A stretch of DNA of 64,000 nucleotides from Algibacter pacificus (GCF_008033385.1 NZ_ML701731.1:62001-126000); one strand, 5' to 3'. Counted from the stretch's first letter, positions 42,497-50,542 are shown. A program made the numbers and translations. Notes: generated by a model not told the origin, from the sequence alone.

Positions 42497-43219
42497 ATGA
42501 AATTATTTAAAAAAAGGCGATCGTTATTTGTATTAATTCTACTGTTAAGTGTGCTTTGTGTCAATATAAATTATGGGCAAACAGATGACACTAGCGACTG
42601 GGCGTCGTGGAATACCATTGGGTTTAAATATAAATTAAATAAAAAATGGAGCTTCGCTTTAGAGGAGCAGCTTCGGTTTAAAGAAGATATTTCTGTAATT
42701 GATGAATATTTCACCCAATTGGAAGCAGAATATGAGTTTTTTAAAAATTTTAGTTTAGGAGCTGGACTTCGATATATAAGAGAAAATGATAATCAAGGGA
42801 ATGTTCAAGGTTATGAAAATCATTTCAGATTTAATTTCGACCTCTCTTATAAACATAAAATAGATCGATTTACTTTGGGGTATAGATTGCGCTATCAGAA
42901 TAAGAATGAATTAGGTGTATCTTCCAATGACGGTGATTATGCAAATCAAAATATACGTTTAAAGACGTCTCTTAAATACAATATTAAAAAATGGCCGTTA
43001 GATCCTAAGTTTTCAGCAGAATTATTTAATCATTTTGAAAAAGAAGATGATAACGGCTTTAGTAAATATAGATTGACTTTTGGTACAGATTACGATATAA
43101 AGAATTTTGGCAAAATCGGACTTTTTTATCGCATGGAAAAAGAACTAAATGTAGATATCCCCGAAACTACCAATATTATCGGGCTAAAATACACGTACAC
43201 CCTTAAAAATAAAAAATAA
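42497..43219 (+). CDS. Outer-membrane beta-barrel protein, DUF2490-like
   Basis: A 240-residue protein with a signal peptide ending in NYGQ at about residue 27, followed by alternating hydrophobic and aromatic strands (WSFALEEQLRFKEDI, FSLGAGLRYIREN, FTLGYRLRYQN, GLKYTYTLKNKK). This is the pattern of DUF2490 or related small barrels of the Bacteroidota outer membrane. It is 22 nt downstream of the DUF4956 gene in the same operon. It may provide an outer-membrane pore or docking site for the module. Confidence 0.75.
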   Translation: MKLFKKRRSLFVLILLLSVLCVNINYGQTDDTSDWASWNTIGFKYKLNKKWSFALEEQLRFKEDISVIDEYFTQLEAEYEFFKNFSLGAGLRYIRENDNQGNVQGYENHFRFNFDLSYKHKIDRFTLGYRLRYQNKNELGVSSNDGDYANQNIRLKTSLKYNIKKWPLDPKFSAELFNHFEKEDDNGFSKYRLTFGTDYDIKNFGKIGLFYRMEKELNVDIPETTNIIGLKYTYTLKNKK

Positions 43220-43261
43220 ATTAGGTAACATCTAAGGGTAGGTGTTTATAATAGAGGTAGA

Positions 43262-43288
43262 CAAGTATTATCGGGCTAATCATCTTAA
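43262..43288 (+). promoter_or_regulatory. Degenerate copy of the ECF motif before CotH
   Basis: CAAGTAT at 43262-43268 and CATCTTAA at 43281-43288, with a 12-bp gap. There is one mismatch in the first box, two in the second, and the spacing is one base short. It lies at the right place before the CotH gene but is much weaker than the four perfect copies. Confidence 0.3.
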
Positions 43289-43314
43289 TAATAAATTAAT
43301 TAAAATAAATAATA

Positions 43315-44808
43315 ATGAAAAAAATAAAAAGTAAAATAGTAATTAATGCCTCTGTTGTTTTGGCGTTTATCGTTTTTAATGCCTGTTCTAATGGAGGTGC
43401 TAGTATAGATGTCGTTGAAGATGATAATGAAGAGGTGGTTGTGGATATTGATGATACCGATTTTGAACCAACCGATTGGACGGATGAAACACATAGTAAA
43501 GATGTCGATCCAAATTTTGACAAGGTGTTTGAAGATGGTACCGTAAAACGACTCGATTTGGTAATTACAGAAGAGCGTTGGCAAAACATGCTAGATGATA
43601 TGACAAATTTGTATGGCAGTTTTGGAGGGGTTTCCGGAGGTCCTAATGTTGGAGGTCCTAATGTTGGAGGTCCTGGTCCTGGTGGTCCTGGTGGCGGACA
43701 AGTAGGCGGGCTTTCTGATGTTGATGATAATCCTGTTTTTGTGCCAGGGGAAGTCTTCTTTCAAGGTAAAGAATGGTATCGCGTGGGGATTCGTTTTAAA
43801 GGAAATTCTAGTTTGCAAAGTGCTTGGCAAGCAGGGATTTTAAAATTATCATTTAAATTAGATTTCGATGAATTTGAAGATGATTATCCACAAATAAAAA
43901 ATCAACGTTTTTACGGTTTTAAAAAACTCAGTCTTAAAAATAATTATAATGACAGTTCGATGATGCGTGAAAAAGTGGCGGCTGATGTCTTTAAAAATTT
44001 CGGTTTAGCAGTTTCCAACACGGCATTTTATACGGTTTATGTAGATCATGGCGATGGTCCAGAGTATTTTGGAGTGTATACTTTGGTTGAAGAAGTTGAT
44101 GATACCGTTATCGATACCCAATTTGATGATAATGATGGTAATTTATATAAACCAGATGGTGATGCAGCAAGTTTTGCAAGTGGTACTTACGACGAAGATG
44201 AGTATGTAAAGAAAACGAATGAAGATGATGGCGATTTCTCGGATGTTGCTAGTTTATTAGATATTTTGCATGATAGTTCTCGAACTTCAGATCCTGCAGC
44301 ATGGCGTGCAAGTTTAGAAACCGTATTTGATACCGACGTGTTTTTAAAATATTTAGCGGTAAACACGGTAATCCAAAATTGGGATACTTATGGCATAATG
44401 ACCCATAATTATTTCTTATATAATAATCCTGATACCTCTAAATTAACTTGGATTCCTTGGGATAATAATGAAGCGCTTCAAACCGGAAATCAAGGTGGGT
44501 CTTTAGAATTAGATTTTTCAGATTTAAGAGCATCTTCATGGCCAATAATTGATTACTTGTATAACGATGAAACCTATAAAGCAAAATACGATACTTATGT
44601 TCAGGAAGTTATAGATGGTTCTTTTAATACTGCTACTATGCAAGCATTGTACGATTCGTATGCTACGTTGTTAGAAGCGTATGCAACGTCTGAAGTTGAT
44701 GGGTATACCTTTTTAAGTTCTAGTTCAAGTTTTCAAATTGCAGTAAGTCAATTAAAAAGCCATGTGTCTAGTAGAGCGTCGGCAGTAAATAGTTACTTAA
44801 ATAATTAG
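43315..44808 (+). CDS. CotH-kinase-family lipoprotein
   Basis: A 497-residue protein with a lipoprotein signal (VLAFIVFNACSNG, lipid on the Cys at residue 23), an acidic stretch, and a CotH kinase-like domain. Visible CotH marks are RFKGNSSLQSAW, KKLSLKNNYNDSSMMREKVAADVF, GVYTLVEEVDD and HNYFLYNNPDTSKLTWIPWDNNEA, with the WDNNE acidic pair placed as the metal-binding residues. A Gly/Pro-rich insert (GGPNVGGPNVGGPGPGG) follows an RLDLVITEERWQNMLDD segment. CotH proteins phosphorylate other proteins. This one would act outside the inner membrane. It ends the VTC operon and has a terminator. Confidence 0.88.
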   Translation: MKKIKSKIVINASVVLAFIVFNACSNGGASIDVVEDDNEEVVVDIDDTDFEPTDWTDETHSKDVDPNFDKVFEDGTVKRLDLVITEERWQNMLDDMTNLYGSFGGVSGGPNVGGPNVGGPGPGGPGGGQVGGLSDVDDNPVFVPGEVFFQGKEWYRVGIRFKGNSSLQSAWQAGILKLSFKLDFDEFEDDYPQIKNQRFYGFKKLSLKNNYNDSSMMREKVAADVFKNFGLAVSNTAFYTVYVDHGDGPEYFGVYTLVEEVDDTVIDTQFDDNDGNLYKPDGDAASFASGTYDEDEYVKKTNEDDGDFSDVASLLDILHDSSRTSDPAAWRASLETVFDTDVFLKYLAVNTVIQNWDTYGIMTHNYFLYNNPDTSKLTWIPWDNNEALQTGNQGGSLELDFSDLRASSWPIIDYLYNDETYKAKYDTYVQEVIDGSFNTATMQALYDSYATLLEAYATSEVDGYTFLSSSSSFQIAVSQLKSHVSSRASAVNSYLNN

Positions 44809-44823
44809 ATTTTTTTTTTTTTG

Positions 44824-44860
44824 AAACACCCTAAAGCGATTTGTTTTAGGGTGTTTTTTT
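44824..44860 (+). terminator. Terminator after the CotH gene
   Basis: AAACACCCTAAA/TTTAGGGTGTTT perfect 12-bp stem, 9-nt loop, T-run, 15 nt after the stop codon. Confidence 0.9.
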
Positions 44861-44889
44861 GTTTTCTAATTTAATAAATAAAAACAGCG

Positions 44890-44917
44890 CAAGTTTTAGG
44901 TAGGAATAGCATCTAAA
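44890..44917 (+). promoter_or_regulatory. ECF promoter motif copy 4 (YHYH/MORN/SCO1 operon)
   Basis: CAAGTTT at 44890-44896 and CATCTAAA at 44910-44917, spacing exactly 13 bp, 43 nt before the YHYH start codon and just after the CotH terminator. Confidence 0.75.
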
Positions 44918-44960
44918 AAAACATAATCAATTATAGTGTAACCTAAAATAAAACGTTAAA

Positions 44961-45725
44961 ATGAAAGTGAAAACAAAAAAAATAGTGTCGTATATAGGCT
45001 TTTTAGTTTTAATTTTATCTGTATTTGCCTGTGGTAGCGAAGGAGATTCTAGTGAAGAAACTAGTAGTGATGATGAATCGGTAACGGAATTACATGCGGC
45101 CTTTGCGGCTTTCGATACCGATGCCACTGATATTTATTTATCGGATAATAAAACAACCGTTACTATTGAAACTACAGGTTTGCCAAACCATAAAACGGTG
45201 TATTGGGGTGAGGGTAGCGATTTATATATGGAAGAGCCAACCGTAGAAACGACGCCTTCTATTATGACGAGTAATAACAATGCGGTAACCATCACTGTAG
45301 ATGCTACACCAGATTTAACTGGAAGTACGGTAAGTACACAATTAAATACTATTGGTATTGCGGTAAGTGGCGCTTCAATTTTTAATGATTCCGAAGGAAA
45401 TGGGCCTTTAGATCAAGCGGCAGCAAGTTTAGATTGGACAGGTGCTCATATTGGTCCTGGAGTGTATCACTACCATTTAGAGCCTATTGCGTTTTCTGAC
45501 GACGATGATAATTTAGTAGGGATTTTATTAGATGGTGTGTTTCTTTACGGAAGAAAATGTAGCGCAACGGGAGATTATCCAACAGATTTAGATGCATCTG
45601 GCGGACATACAACTACTACCCAATATACCAATGGTGTTGAAGAGTATCATTACCATATTATAAACGAATTATATTCAACAACAGGATCGTACATTGCATT
45701 TGCAGGGCCTTATCAAGGTTATTAA
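44961..45725 (+). CDS. YHYH-domain lipoprotein
   Basis: A 254-residue lipoprotein (LILSVFACGSEGD, Cys at residue 24) with a YHYH domain. GVYHYHLEP at about residues 168-176 and EEYHYHIINELY near the C-terminus give paired Tyr/His motifs that could bind metal. DGVFLYGRKCSATGDYPTDLD is also typical of the family. The domain's biochemical function is not established. It is the first gene of a three-gene unit with a MORN-type and an SCO1-type lipoprotein (gaps of 2 and 4 nt), all anchored at the cell envelope. Confidence 0.85.
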   Translation: MKVKTKKIVSYIGFLVLILSVFACGSEGDSSEETSSDDESVTELHAAFAAFDTDATDIYLSDNKTTVTIETTGLPNHKTVYWGEGSDLYMEEPTVETTPSIMTSNNNAVTITVDATPDLTGSTVSTQLNTIGIAVSGASIFNDSEGNGPLDQAAASLDWTGAHIGPGVYHYHLEPIAFSDDDDNLVGILLDGVFLYGRKCSATGDYPTDLDASGGHTTTTQYTNGVEEYHYHIINELYSTTGSYIAFAGPYQGY

Positions 45726-45727
45726 TT

Positions 45728-46339
45728 ATGAGATTTGTAAAATTTGTTTTTTTATTGATTTGGTTGACGCTCTTATTCGGTTGTAAGCAGTCTACTGGTG
45801 ATAGTCAACATAATAATTTCGATGTCATTAAAAATATTGAAGTGGCTAAATCAAGTTTGGAATTGGATGGTAACGAAGGTGTTTGGTCGTATAAAAACAA
45901 ACCTTTTTCTGGTTATGCGGTGAGTTATTATAAAAACGGTATGGTAAAAGAAAAAATCGGATTTAGTAACGGGAAAAAGGAAGGTGTTGCTAAAATTTGG
46001 TTTGTAAATGGCGTGCTAAAAGTAGAGTCGCATTATAATCAAAATAAATTGGTTGGTGCTTATCGGTCTTGGTGGGATAATGATGTTTTGTCTTCGGAGG
46101 TCTTTTATGAAAATGGGAAAAAACAAGGTGTAGAGAAGAATTGGTATAATACAGGAGTGCTCTCTAAAAAACGAAATCTTGTGGATGGGCAGGAGCAAGG
46201 GTTGCAACAAGCTTGGTTGAAAAATGGGATGTTGTATGTAAATTATGAAGCTAAAAACGGACGTGCTTTTGGTATGCATCGAGCAAATTCTTGTTACCAG
46301 TTAAAAGATGAAGTTGTTGTTATGAGTAAAAGAAAATAA
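45728..46339 (+). CDS. MORN-repeat (YwqK-like) lipoprotein
   Basis: A 203-residue lipoprotein (lipid Cys in LLFGCKQS) with five or six MORN_2 / YwqK-type repeats of about 22 residues. They are seen as YKNGMVKEKIGFSNGKKEG, WFVNGVLKVESHYNQNKLVG, WWDNDVLSSEVFYENGKKQG, WYNTGVLSKK and WLKNGMLYVNYEAKNG. Such repeats mediate binding; the antitoxin label often attached to the family is not supported by context here. It starts 2 nt after the YHYH gene and 4 nt before the SCO1 gene. Probable envelope scaffold or accessory protein. Confidence 0.8.
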   Translation: MRFVKFVFLLIWLTLLFGCKQSTGDSQHNNFDVIKNIEVAKSSLELDGNEGVWSYKNKPFSGYAVSYYKNGMVKEKIGFSNGKKEGVAKIWFVNGVLKVESHYNQNKLVGAYRSWWDNDVLSSEVFYENGKKQGVEKNWYNTGVLSKKRNLVDGQEQGLQQAWLKNGMLYVNYEAKNGRAFGMHRANSCYQLKDEVVVMSKRK

Positions 46340-46343
46340 GTTT

Positions 46344-47015
46344 ATGAAATATGCGTATATGCTTTTAGTGCTTTGTGTTTTTGGTTGTAAAAAAACAATT
46401 AAAAAAGAAAATATAAAGGTTGTTGAAACTAGTAGAGTGGATTATTTGCCATATTATAATGATGAGTCGTTTACGCCACATTGGTTGATGCCAAATACAG
46501 AGGCAGAAAAGAGTTTTCATAAAATTCCCGATTTTAATTTAATCAATCAGTTAGGTGAAACCATAACTCAAAAGACTTTTGAAAATAAAATATATATCAC
46601 CGATTTCTTTTTTACAACCTGTCCTGGTATTTGTCCGAAAATGACGGGTAATATGGTTAAGTTGCAAGAAGCGTTTTTGAATGATGATGAGGTTTTATTG
46701 TTATCGCATTCCGTAACGCCAACAATCGATTCGGTGCCTGTTTTAAAAGAATATGCTAAAGAGTATGCTGTAATATCAAGTAAATGGCATTTGGTAACAG
46801 GAGATAAGCAAGAGATTTACAATTTAGGACGCGAGCAGTATTTTGTTGAGAATGATTTAGGTGAAGAAAAAAGTATAGACGATTTTTTACACACCGAAAA
46901 TTTTCTTCTTATTGATAAAGAAAAGCATATTCGCGGTATTTATAATGGGTTAAATCGAGCCTCTGTAGCACAATTAATTACCGATGTTAAAGCATTAAAA
47001 AAAGAGATTTATTAA
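46344..47015 (+). CDS. SCO1/SenC-family lipoprotein
   Basis: A 223-residue thioredoxin-fold lipoprotein (VLCVFGCKK). The metal/redox site is FTTCPGICPKMTGN, with a CxxxC pair, and the distal histidine lies in the SIDDFLHTENFLLIDKEKH region near residue 190. SCO1 proteins deliver copper to cytochrome oxidase or act as thiol reductants in the envelope. In this unit with YHYH and MORN lipoproteins, metal delivery or handling is plausible. No cytochrome oxidase genes are near, so a dedicated role in the module is also possible. Confidence 0.9.
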   Translation: MKYAYMLLVLCVFGCKKTIKKENIKVVETSRVDYLPYYNDESFTPHWLMPNTEAEKSFHKIPDFNLINQLGETITQKTFENKIYITDFFFTTCPGICPKMTGNMVKLQEAFLNDDEVLLLSHSVTPTIDSVPVLKEYAKEYAVISSKWHLVTGDKQEIYNLGREQYFVENDLGEEKSIDDFLHTENFLLIDKEKHIRGIYNGLNRASVAQLITDVKALKKEIY

Positions 47016-47068
47016 ATTATTTGAATTCATGAAATTATAGTAATCGATTAAGTTTAATTGATAACCCT

Positions 47069-47099
47069 AAAGGTTCCATGTGTTATGCGGGAACCTTTT
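47069..47099 (+). terminator. Probable terminator after the SCO1 gene
   Basis: AAAGGTTCC/GGAACCTTTT stem with a short T-run, 54 nt after the stop codon. Weaker than the other terminators because the T-run is only four bases before a C. Confidence 0.55.
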
Positions 47100-47123
47100 C
47101 GAATTTTTACATAAATTTGTTTT

Positions 47124-48191
47124 ATGAAAAAAATACACCTTATTGTTTTATTTGTCCTATTTGTGTTTGCGTGTGGAAACCTTAAACCCACTAAAAATAA
47201 AAATATAACAGCGGTTGAAATTGAGCATATCATCGAAGATTCGCTTTTAAATGTGCGAGCTCTGGAAATTGTTAAAGAAACTCAAGGTGCTTATTTTTTA
47301 ACTTCAAAAGGAGACGCTGGTCATATTTATAAAAGTGAGCACGATAATAAAATGAATGTAGAGTATCCTATTCAGGTTGGTCCAGATTCAATAAATAATA
47401 ACTTCAGGTCACTAGCGGTTACTTCGAAAAATGGTTTTGCCTTATCTATTGAAAGTCCTGCACGCTTGTATAAAATTAAAAACGACGAGAAACAACTGGT
47501 TTATCAAGAAAATCATCCCGACGCATTTTATGATGCTTTAGAGTTTTGGAACGATAAAGAGGGGATTGCTATGGGCGATCCTACCGATGGTTGTTTAAGT
47601 ATCATTATTACCCGCGACGGAGGAAATAATTGGTTTAAATTACCTTGTGAAGATTTACCAAAAGCTAAGGAAGGTGAAGCGGCTTTCGCGGCAAGCGATA
47701 CTAATATTGTTATTGTTGGCGATAAAACGTGGATTGTAACTGGTGGAAAATCTAGTCGAGTATGCTATTCACCGAACAAAGGAAAAACATGGCAAGTGTT
47801 TGAAACACCTATTATTCAAGGAAAAGAAACCACAGGCATGTATTCTGTAGATTTTTACGATGAACAAAACGGATTTGCTATTGGTGGCGATTATACAAAA
47901 CCAGATAGTAATATAGCGAACAAAATTAGGACTTCCGATGGTGGTAAAACATGGACTTCTGTTGCTAGTGGTGAAAATCCGGGTTTTAGAAGTTGTGTGC
48001 AATATGTGCCAAATTCAAACGGTAAAAGTCTTGTTGCTGTTGGTTTTAAGGGGGTTGATGTTTCTAATGATGCAGGAAATACATGGCAACATATTAGTGA
48101 TCAAAGTTTTTATACTATTCGGTTTGTAGATGGTTTTACAGCTTATGCTGCAGGAGCAGGCAAGGTATCTAAGCTTCACTTTAAAATGTAG
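47124..48191 (+). CDS. BNR/Ycf48-like beta-propeller lipoprotein
   Basis: A 355-residue lipoprotein (VLFVFACGNLK) with a beta-propeller of BNR/Ycf48-type blades. Asp-box-like repeats are visible as ITRDGGNNWFKL, SPNKGKTWQVF, TSDGGKTWTSV and SNDAGNTWQHI. Such proteins are annotated as oxidoreductase-like or photosystem-assembly-like, but the fold mainly indicates a binding scaffold. A TAAATTTG -7 box ends only 5 nt before the ATG, so the transcript may be almost leaderless. It is not clearly part of the sigma regulon because it lacks the CAAGTTT motif. Confidence 0.8.
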   Translation: MKKIHLIVLFVLFVFACGNLKPTKNKNITAVEIEHIIEDSLLNVRALEIVKETQGAYFLTSKGDAGHIYKSEHDNKMNVEYPIQVGPDSINNNFRSLAVTSKNGFALSIESPARLYKIKNDEKQLVYQENHPDAFYDALEFWNDKEGIAMGDPTDGCLSIIITRDGGNNWFKLPCEDLPKAKEGEAAFAASDTNIVIVGDKTWIVTGGKSSRVCYSPNKGKTWQVFETPIIQGKETTGMYSVDFYDEQNGFAIGGDYTKPDSNIANKIRTSDGGKTWTSVASGENPGFRSCVQYVPNSNGKSLVAVGFKGVDVSNDAGNTWQHISDQSFYTIRFVDGFTAYAAGAGKVSKLHFKM

Positions 48192-48352
48192 AAGCGTCCG
48201 AGTTAATAGTTCTATAAAGTGTCATTTTTAAGGTGCAAAATCCCTTCTCTTCTTTTTTTTTAAATTGTCAATTTCAATGAAATAGATCTCAATTATTTCG
48301 AATTTGGTAAAATTTATACATTCCTATTAAAAATTTCTTATATTTTTTTACA
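48192..48352 (+). other. Spacer before the mannitol operon control region
   Basis: About 160 bp between the propeller gene and the first operator. It is AT-rich and T-rich in the middle; no gene, convincing hairpin or repeat is seen. Confidence 0.35.
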
Positions 48353-48369
48353 AACGTTCAAAGTACGTT
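48353..48369. promoter_or_regulatory. Distal operator of the sugar/polyol operon
   Basis: AACGTTCAAAGTACGTT, an inverted repeat AACGT-N7-ACGTT. It differs by one base from the proximal copy at 48499-48515. The centres are 146 bp apart, close to 14 turns of the DNA helix, so one regulator could bind both and loop the DNA. Confidence 0.6.
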
Positions 48370-48458
48370 AAATGTCTTATTTTAAAGGTTTTTCGGTTGT
48401 TTTTAGTTTTGTTTTATTTCGTAAATAGTTGTTTTTAAGTGTTTTGTTTGAAAAAATA

Positions 48459-48491
48459 TTTGGAAATATCAAAAAAAATAAACTATCTTTG
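48459..48491 (+). promoter_or_regulatory. Promoter of the sugar/polyol operon
   Basis: -33 TTTG at 48459-48462 and perfect -7 box TATCTTTG at 48484-48491, spacing 21 bp. The predicted transcript start falls within the proximal operator. Confidence 0.7.
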
Positions 48492-48498
48492 AATTATA

Positions 48499-48515
48499 AA
48501 CGTCCAAAGTACGTT
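48499..48515. promoter_or_regulatory. Proximal operator of the sugar/polyol operon
   Basis: AACGTCCAAAGTACGTT, inverted repeat AACGT-N7-ACGTT, beginning 7 bp after the -7 box. A bound repressor would block initiation. The NUDIX-type regulator at 57.2-57.9 kb is the nearest candidate binder. Confidence 0.65.
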
Positions 48516-48542
48516 TTATAAACTAAACTAAATATTGAAATA

Positions 48543-49418
48543 ATGAAATCACCACTTCAAAAAATCAAATTAAATTTTGAGCACTTCTCTAACTCTGGAA
48601 AAAAAATAGACACATTTAAAATGGTGTTATTGGCTGTTCTTTTTGTGGGTTTTAATACTGCTAATGCTCAGAGTGATTTAGACAATAACGATTATAAGGT
48701 GTTTAGTGCTGGGGCGCATTTAAAAAACATGCACCTATGGCATGGGTTTGTGGTAACACCGGGGCCTATGTTAGCAACTAACTTAGAGTATAATTCACGG
48801 AACAGTAAAATTACTTTAGGCGTTTGGGGCGGAACAAGTTTCGGAGCTTCTAATGATGTTACTAATAAAATTACTGGCGAAAATGTTGCGGCCCATTATC
48901 AAGAGTTTTCATTATATACCAAATACCGTTTTTCCGATAAGTTCTTTATCGAAGCGGTGTCTCATAATAACTTTACCGGAGTAGAAGAGCGTGGCGATGT
49001 TTTACATTACTGGAGCTACGATAAAACGCAAGGTTACAACTTTGTCGATCTTAACTTTGGTTATAATATAACCCCAAATACCTTATTATATTTTGCAACT
49101 ATTATCAATGGGGGTTCCGGAGATTATGAAGTGCAAACCGATGGTTCTTTAGAAAATTCTTGGACACATTACTTTGAGGTAAGCAGTAAAGTTTGGGAGA
49201 AAGGAGATTCTAGCTTATCTTTATTTGCAGGTGGTGCTTGGTCTTTTATAACCGATAAAACATTTTATACCCAAGGTGCAGGGAATTTAATTAACGTAGG
49301 AGCAACGTTTAATAAAGATCTTAAATTAGGTAACTATAATTTGCCGGTTGGTGTAACCGCTATGTGGAATCCAGAACAAGAGAAAACGGTACTTCAGGTA
49401 GATTTTACCATATTTTAA
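48543..49418 (+). CDS. Outer-membrane barrel protein heading the polyol operon
   Basis: A 291-residue protein with an N-terminal signal (hydrophobic VLLAVLFVGFNTANAQ at about residues 28-43, after an unusually long n-region) and alternating amphipathic strands (SKITLGVWGGTSFG, FSLYTKYRFSDKFFIEAVSH, LSLFAGGAWSFITDK, KTVLQVDFTIF). The C-terminal Phe fits an outer-membrane barrel. It is the first gene after the operators, followed by the ABC importer genes. It probably passes the substrate through the outer membrane without a SusCD pair. Porin function is inferred from fold and context. Confidence 0.75.
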   Translation: MKSPLQKIKLNFEHFSNSGKKIDTFKMVLLAVLFVGFNTANAQSDLDNNDYKVFSAGAHLKNMHLWHGFVVTPGPMLATNLEYNSRNSKITLGVWGGTSFGASNDVTNKITGENVAAHYQEFSLYTKYRFSDKFFIEAVSHNNFTGVEERGDVLHYWSYDKTQGYNFVDLNFGYNITPNTLLYFATIINGGSGDYEVQTDGSLENSWTHYFEVSSKVWEKGDSSLSLFAGGAWSFITDKTFYTQGAGNLINVGATFNKDLKLGNYNLPVGVTAMWNPEQEKTVLQVDFTIF

Positions 49419-49459
49419 CAACCAACAACTAAATAAAATAACATTTTAAATTATTTATT

Positions 49460-50524
49460 ATGAAAACAAAAAATAGAAGATCCGTTTTAAAGTTAATGTC
49501 AAGGCCAATATTAGCGTTAGCTTTAATTTTTAATATGTCTAGTTGTGTGGAGCAAACGGGTTCTACAGATACAGATGTTAATGCTTCCGAAGACACTAGT
49601 GAAGTTTTTGAGAGCTCTATAGATCTTACTGGTAAAAAAATAGGCTATTGTTCTCCTACATTAAATGCGCCTTATTATCAATCGTTACTTCAGAGTATAC
49701 AAGCGACTACGGAAAAAAACGGCATGATATTTTTATCGGCCGATGGACAAGATGACATCACTAAACAAGTGGCGGCGGTAGAGGATTTAATTACAAAAGG
49801 GGTGGATGCTTTGTTATTAAACCCGAAAGACCCTGATGCCTTGGTAGGGGTAACTAAAGCCGCAAAAGCTGCCGGGATTCCTGTTTTTATTATTGATGGT
49901 TCTATCGATCCTTCGGCAGATTATGTAACAACTATTCAGTCTAATAATTTGGCAAATGGTGCATTGGCCGGGGAGTGGTTAGTAAAAAAAATGGGGAATA
50001 CTAAAATGAATATTGCTTTATTAAGTGGTAATGCAGGAAACCCGGTAGGAAGAGCTCGTAAACAAGGTTTGTTACAAGGGATTGCTGAAGAACAGTTAAG
50101 ATCCCAAGGAAAAATAGATTTAAATGTAAAAACTCAAGCTTATACCGAGTGGTCTTACGCTGGTGGTTTAAAAGCGATGGAAGATATTTTAGTGGCGCAT
50201 CCAGATATTAATGTGGTTATTACAGAATCGGATGTTTGTGTATTAGGAGCTATTAAAGCCATTGCTCAAGCTGGTAAAACGGATGATATTTTAATAGTTG
50301 CAGCTGCCGACGGACAAAAAGAAGCGATTAAATATATTATGGATACCGATTTTTACGGATGTACGGCTATGAATAGCCCGGTACAAATTGGTAAAAATGC
50401 GGTTCAATATGCTATTCAATATATGAATGGGAAAAGGGATTTTGCTAAAACATCTTTTACAGCCCCGCTCTTGATTACTAAAGAAAACGCTGCAAAATAC
50501 TACAATCCTAAAGCTTTATTTTAA
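49460..50524 (+). CDS. Sugar/polyol ABC importer, substrate-binding lipoprotein (RbsB-like)
   Basis: A 354-residue periplasmic binding protein with a lipobox (LIFNMSSCVEQ). The type I periplasmic-binding fold of the RbsB/XylF group is visible: KKIGYCSPTLNAPYYQSLLQSI, VDALLLNPKDPDALVG, AGIPVFIIDGSID, MNIALLSGNAGNPVGRARKQG and DILIVAADGQKEAIKYI. It captures a sugar or sugar alcohol and delivers it to the membrane proteins encoded next. Context with mannitol dehydrogenase and fructokinase points to mannitol or a related polyol. Confidence 0.92.
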   Translation: MKTKNRRSVLKLMSRPILALALIFNMSSCVEQTGSTDTDVNASEDTSEVFESSIDLTGKKIGYCSPTLNAPYYQSLLQSIQATTEKNGMIFLSADGQDDITKQVAAVEDLITKGVDALLLNPKDPDALVGVTKAAKAAGIPVFIIDGSIDPSADYVTTIQSNNLANGALAGEWLVKKMGNTKMNIALLSGNAGNPVGRARKQGLLQGIAEEQLRSQGKIDLNVKTQAYTEWSYAGGLKAMEDILVAHPDINVVITESDVCVLGAIKAIAQAGKTDDILIVAAADGQKEAIKYIMDTDFYGCTAMNSPVQIGKNAVQYAIQYMNGKRDFAKTSFTAPLLITKENAAKYYNPKALF

Positions 50525-50542
50525 TCTCTAAAATTCATTAAA

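Noticed and set aside
43224-43236. TAACATCTAAG before the CotH gene as another sigma site
   Set aside because: The second box is similar, but no CAAGTTT-like box lies 13 bp upstream; the copy at 43262-43288 is a better though weak candidate.
45728-46339. MORN-repeat lipoprotein as an antitoxin
   Set aside because: The YwqK antitoxin name comes from distant annotation. There is no toxin gene next to it, and it is a lipoprotein in a YHYH/SCO1 operon.
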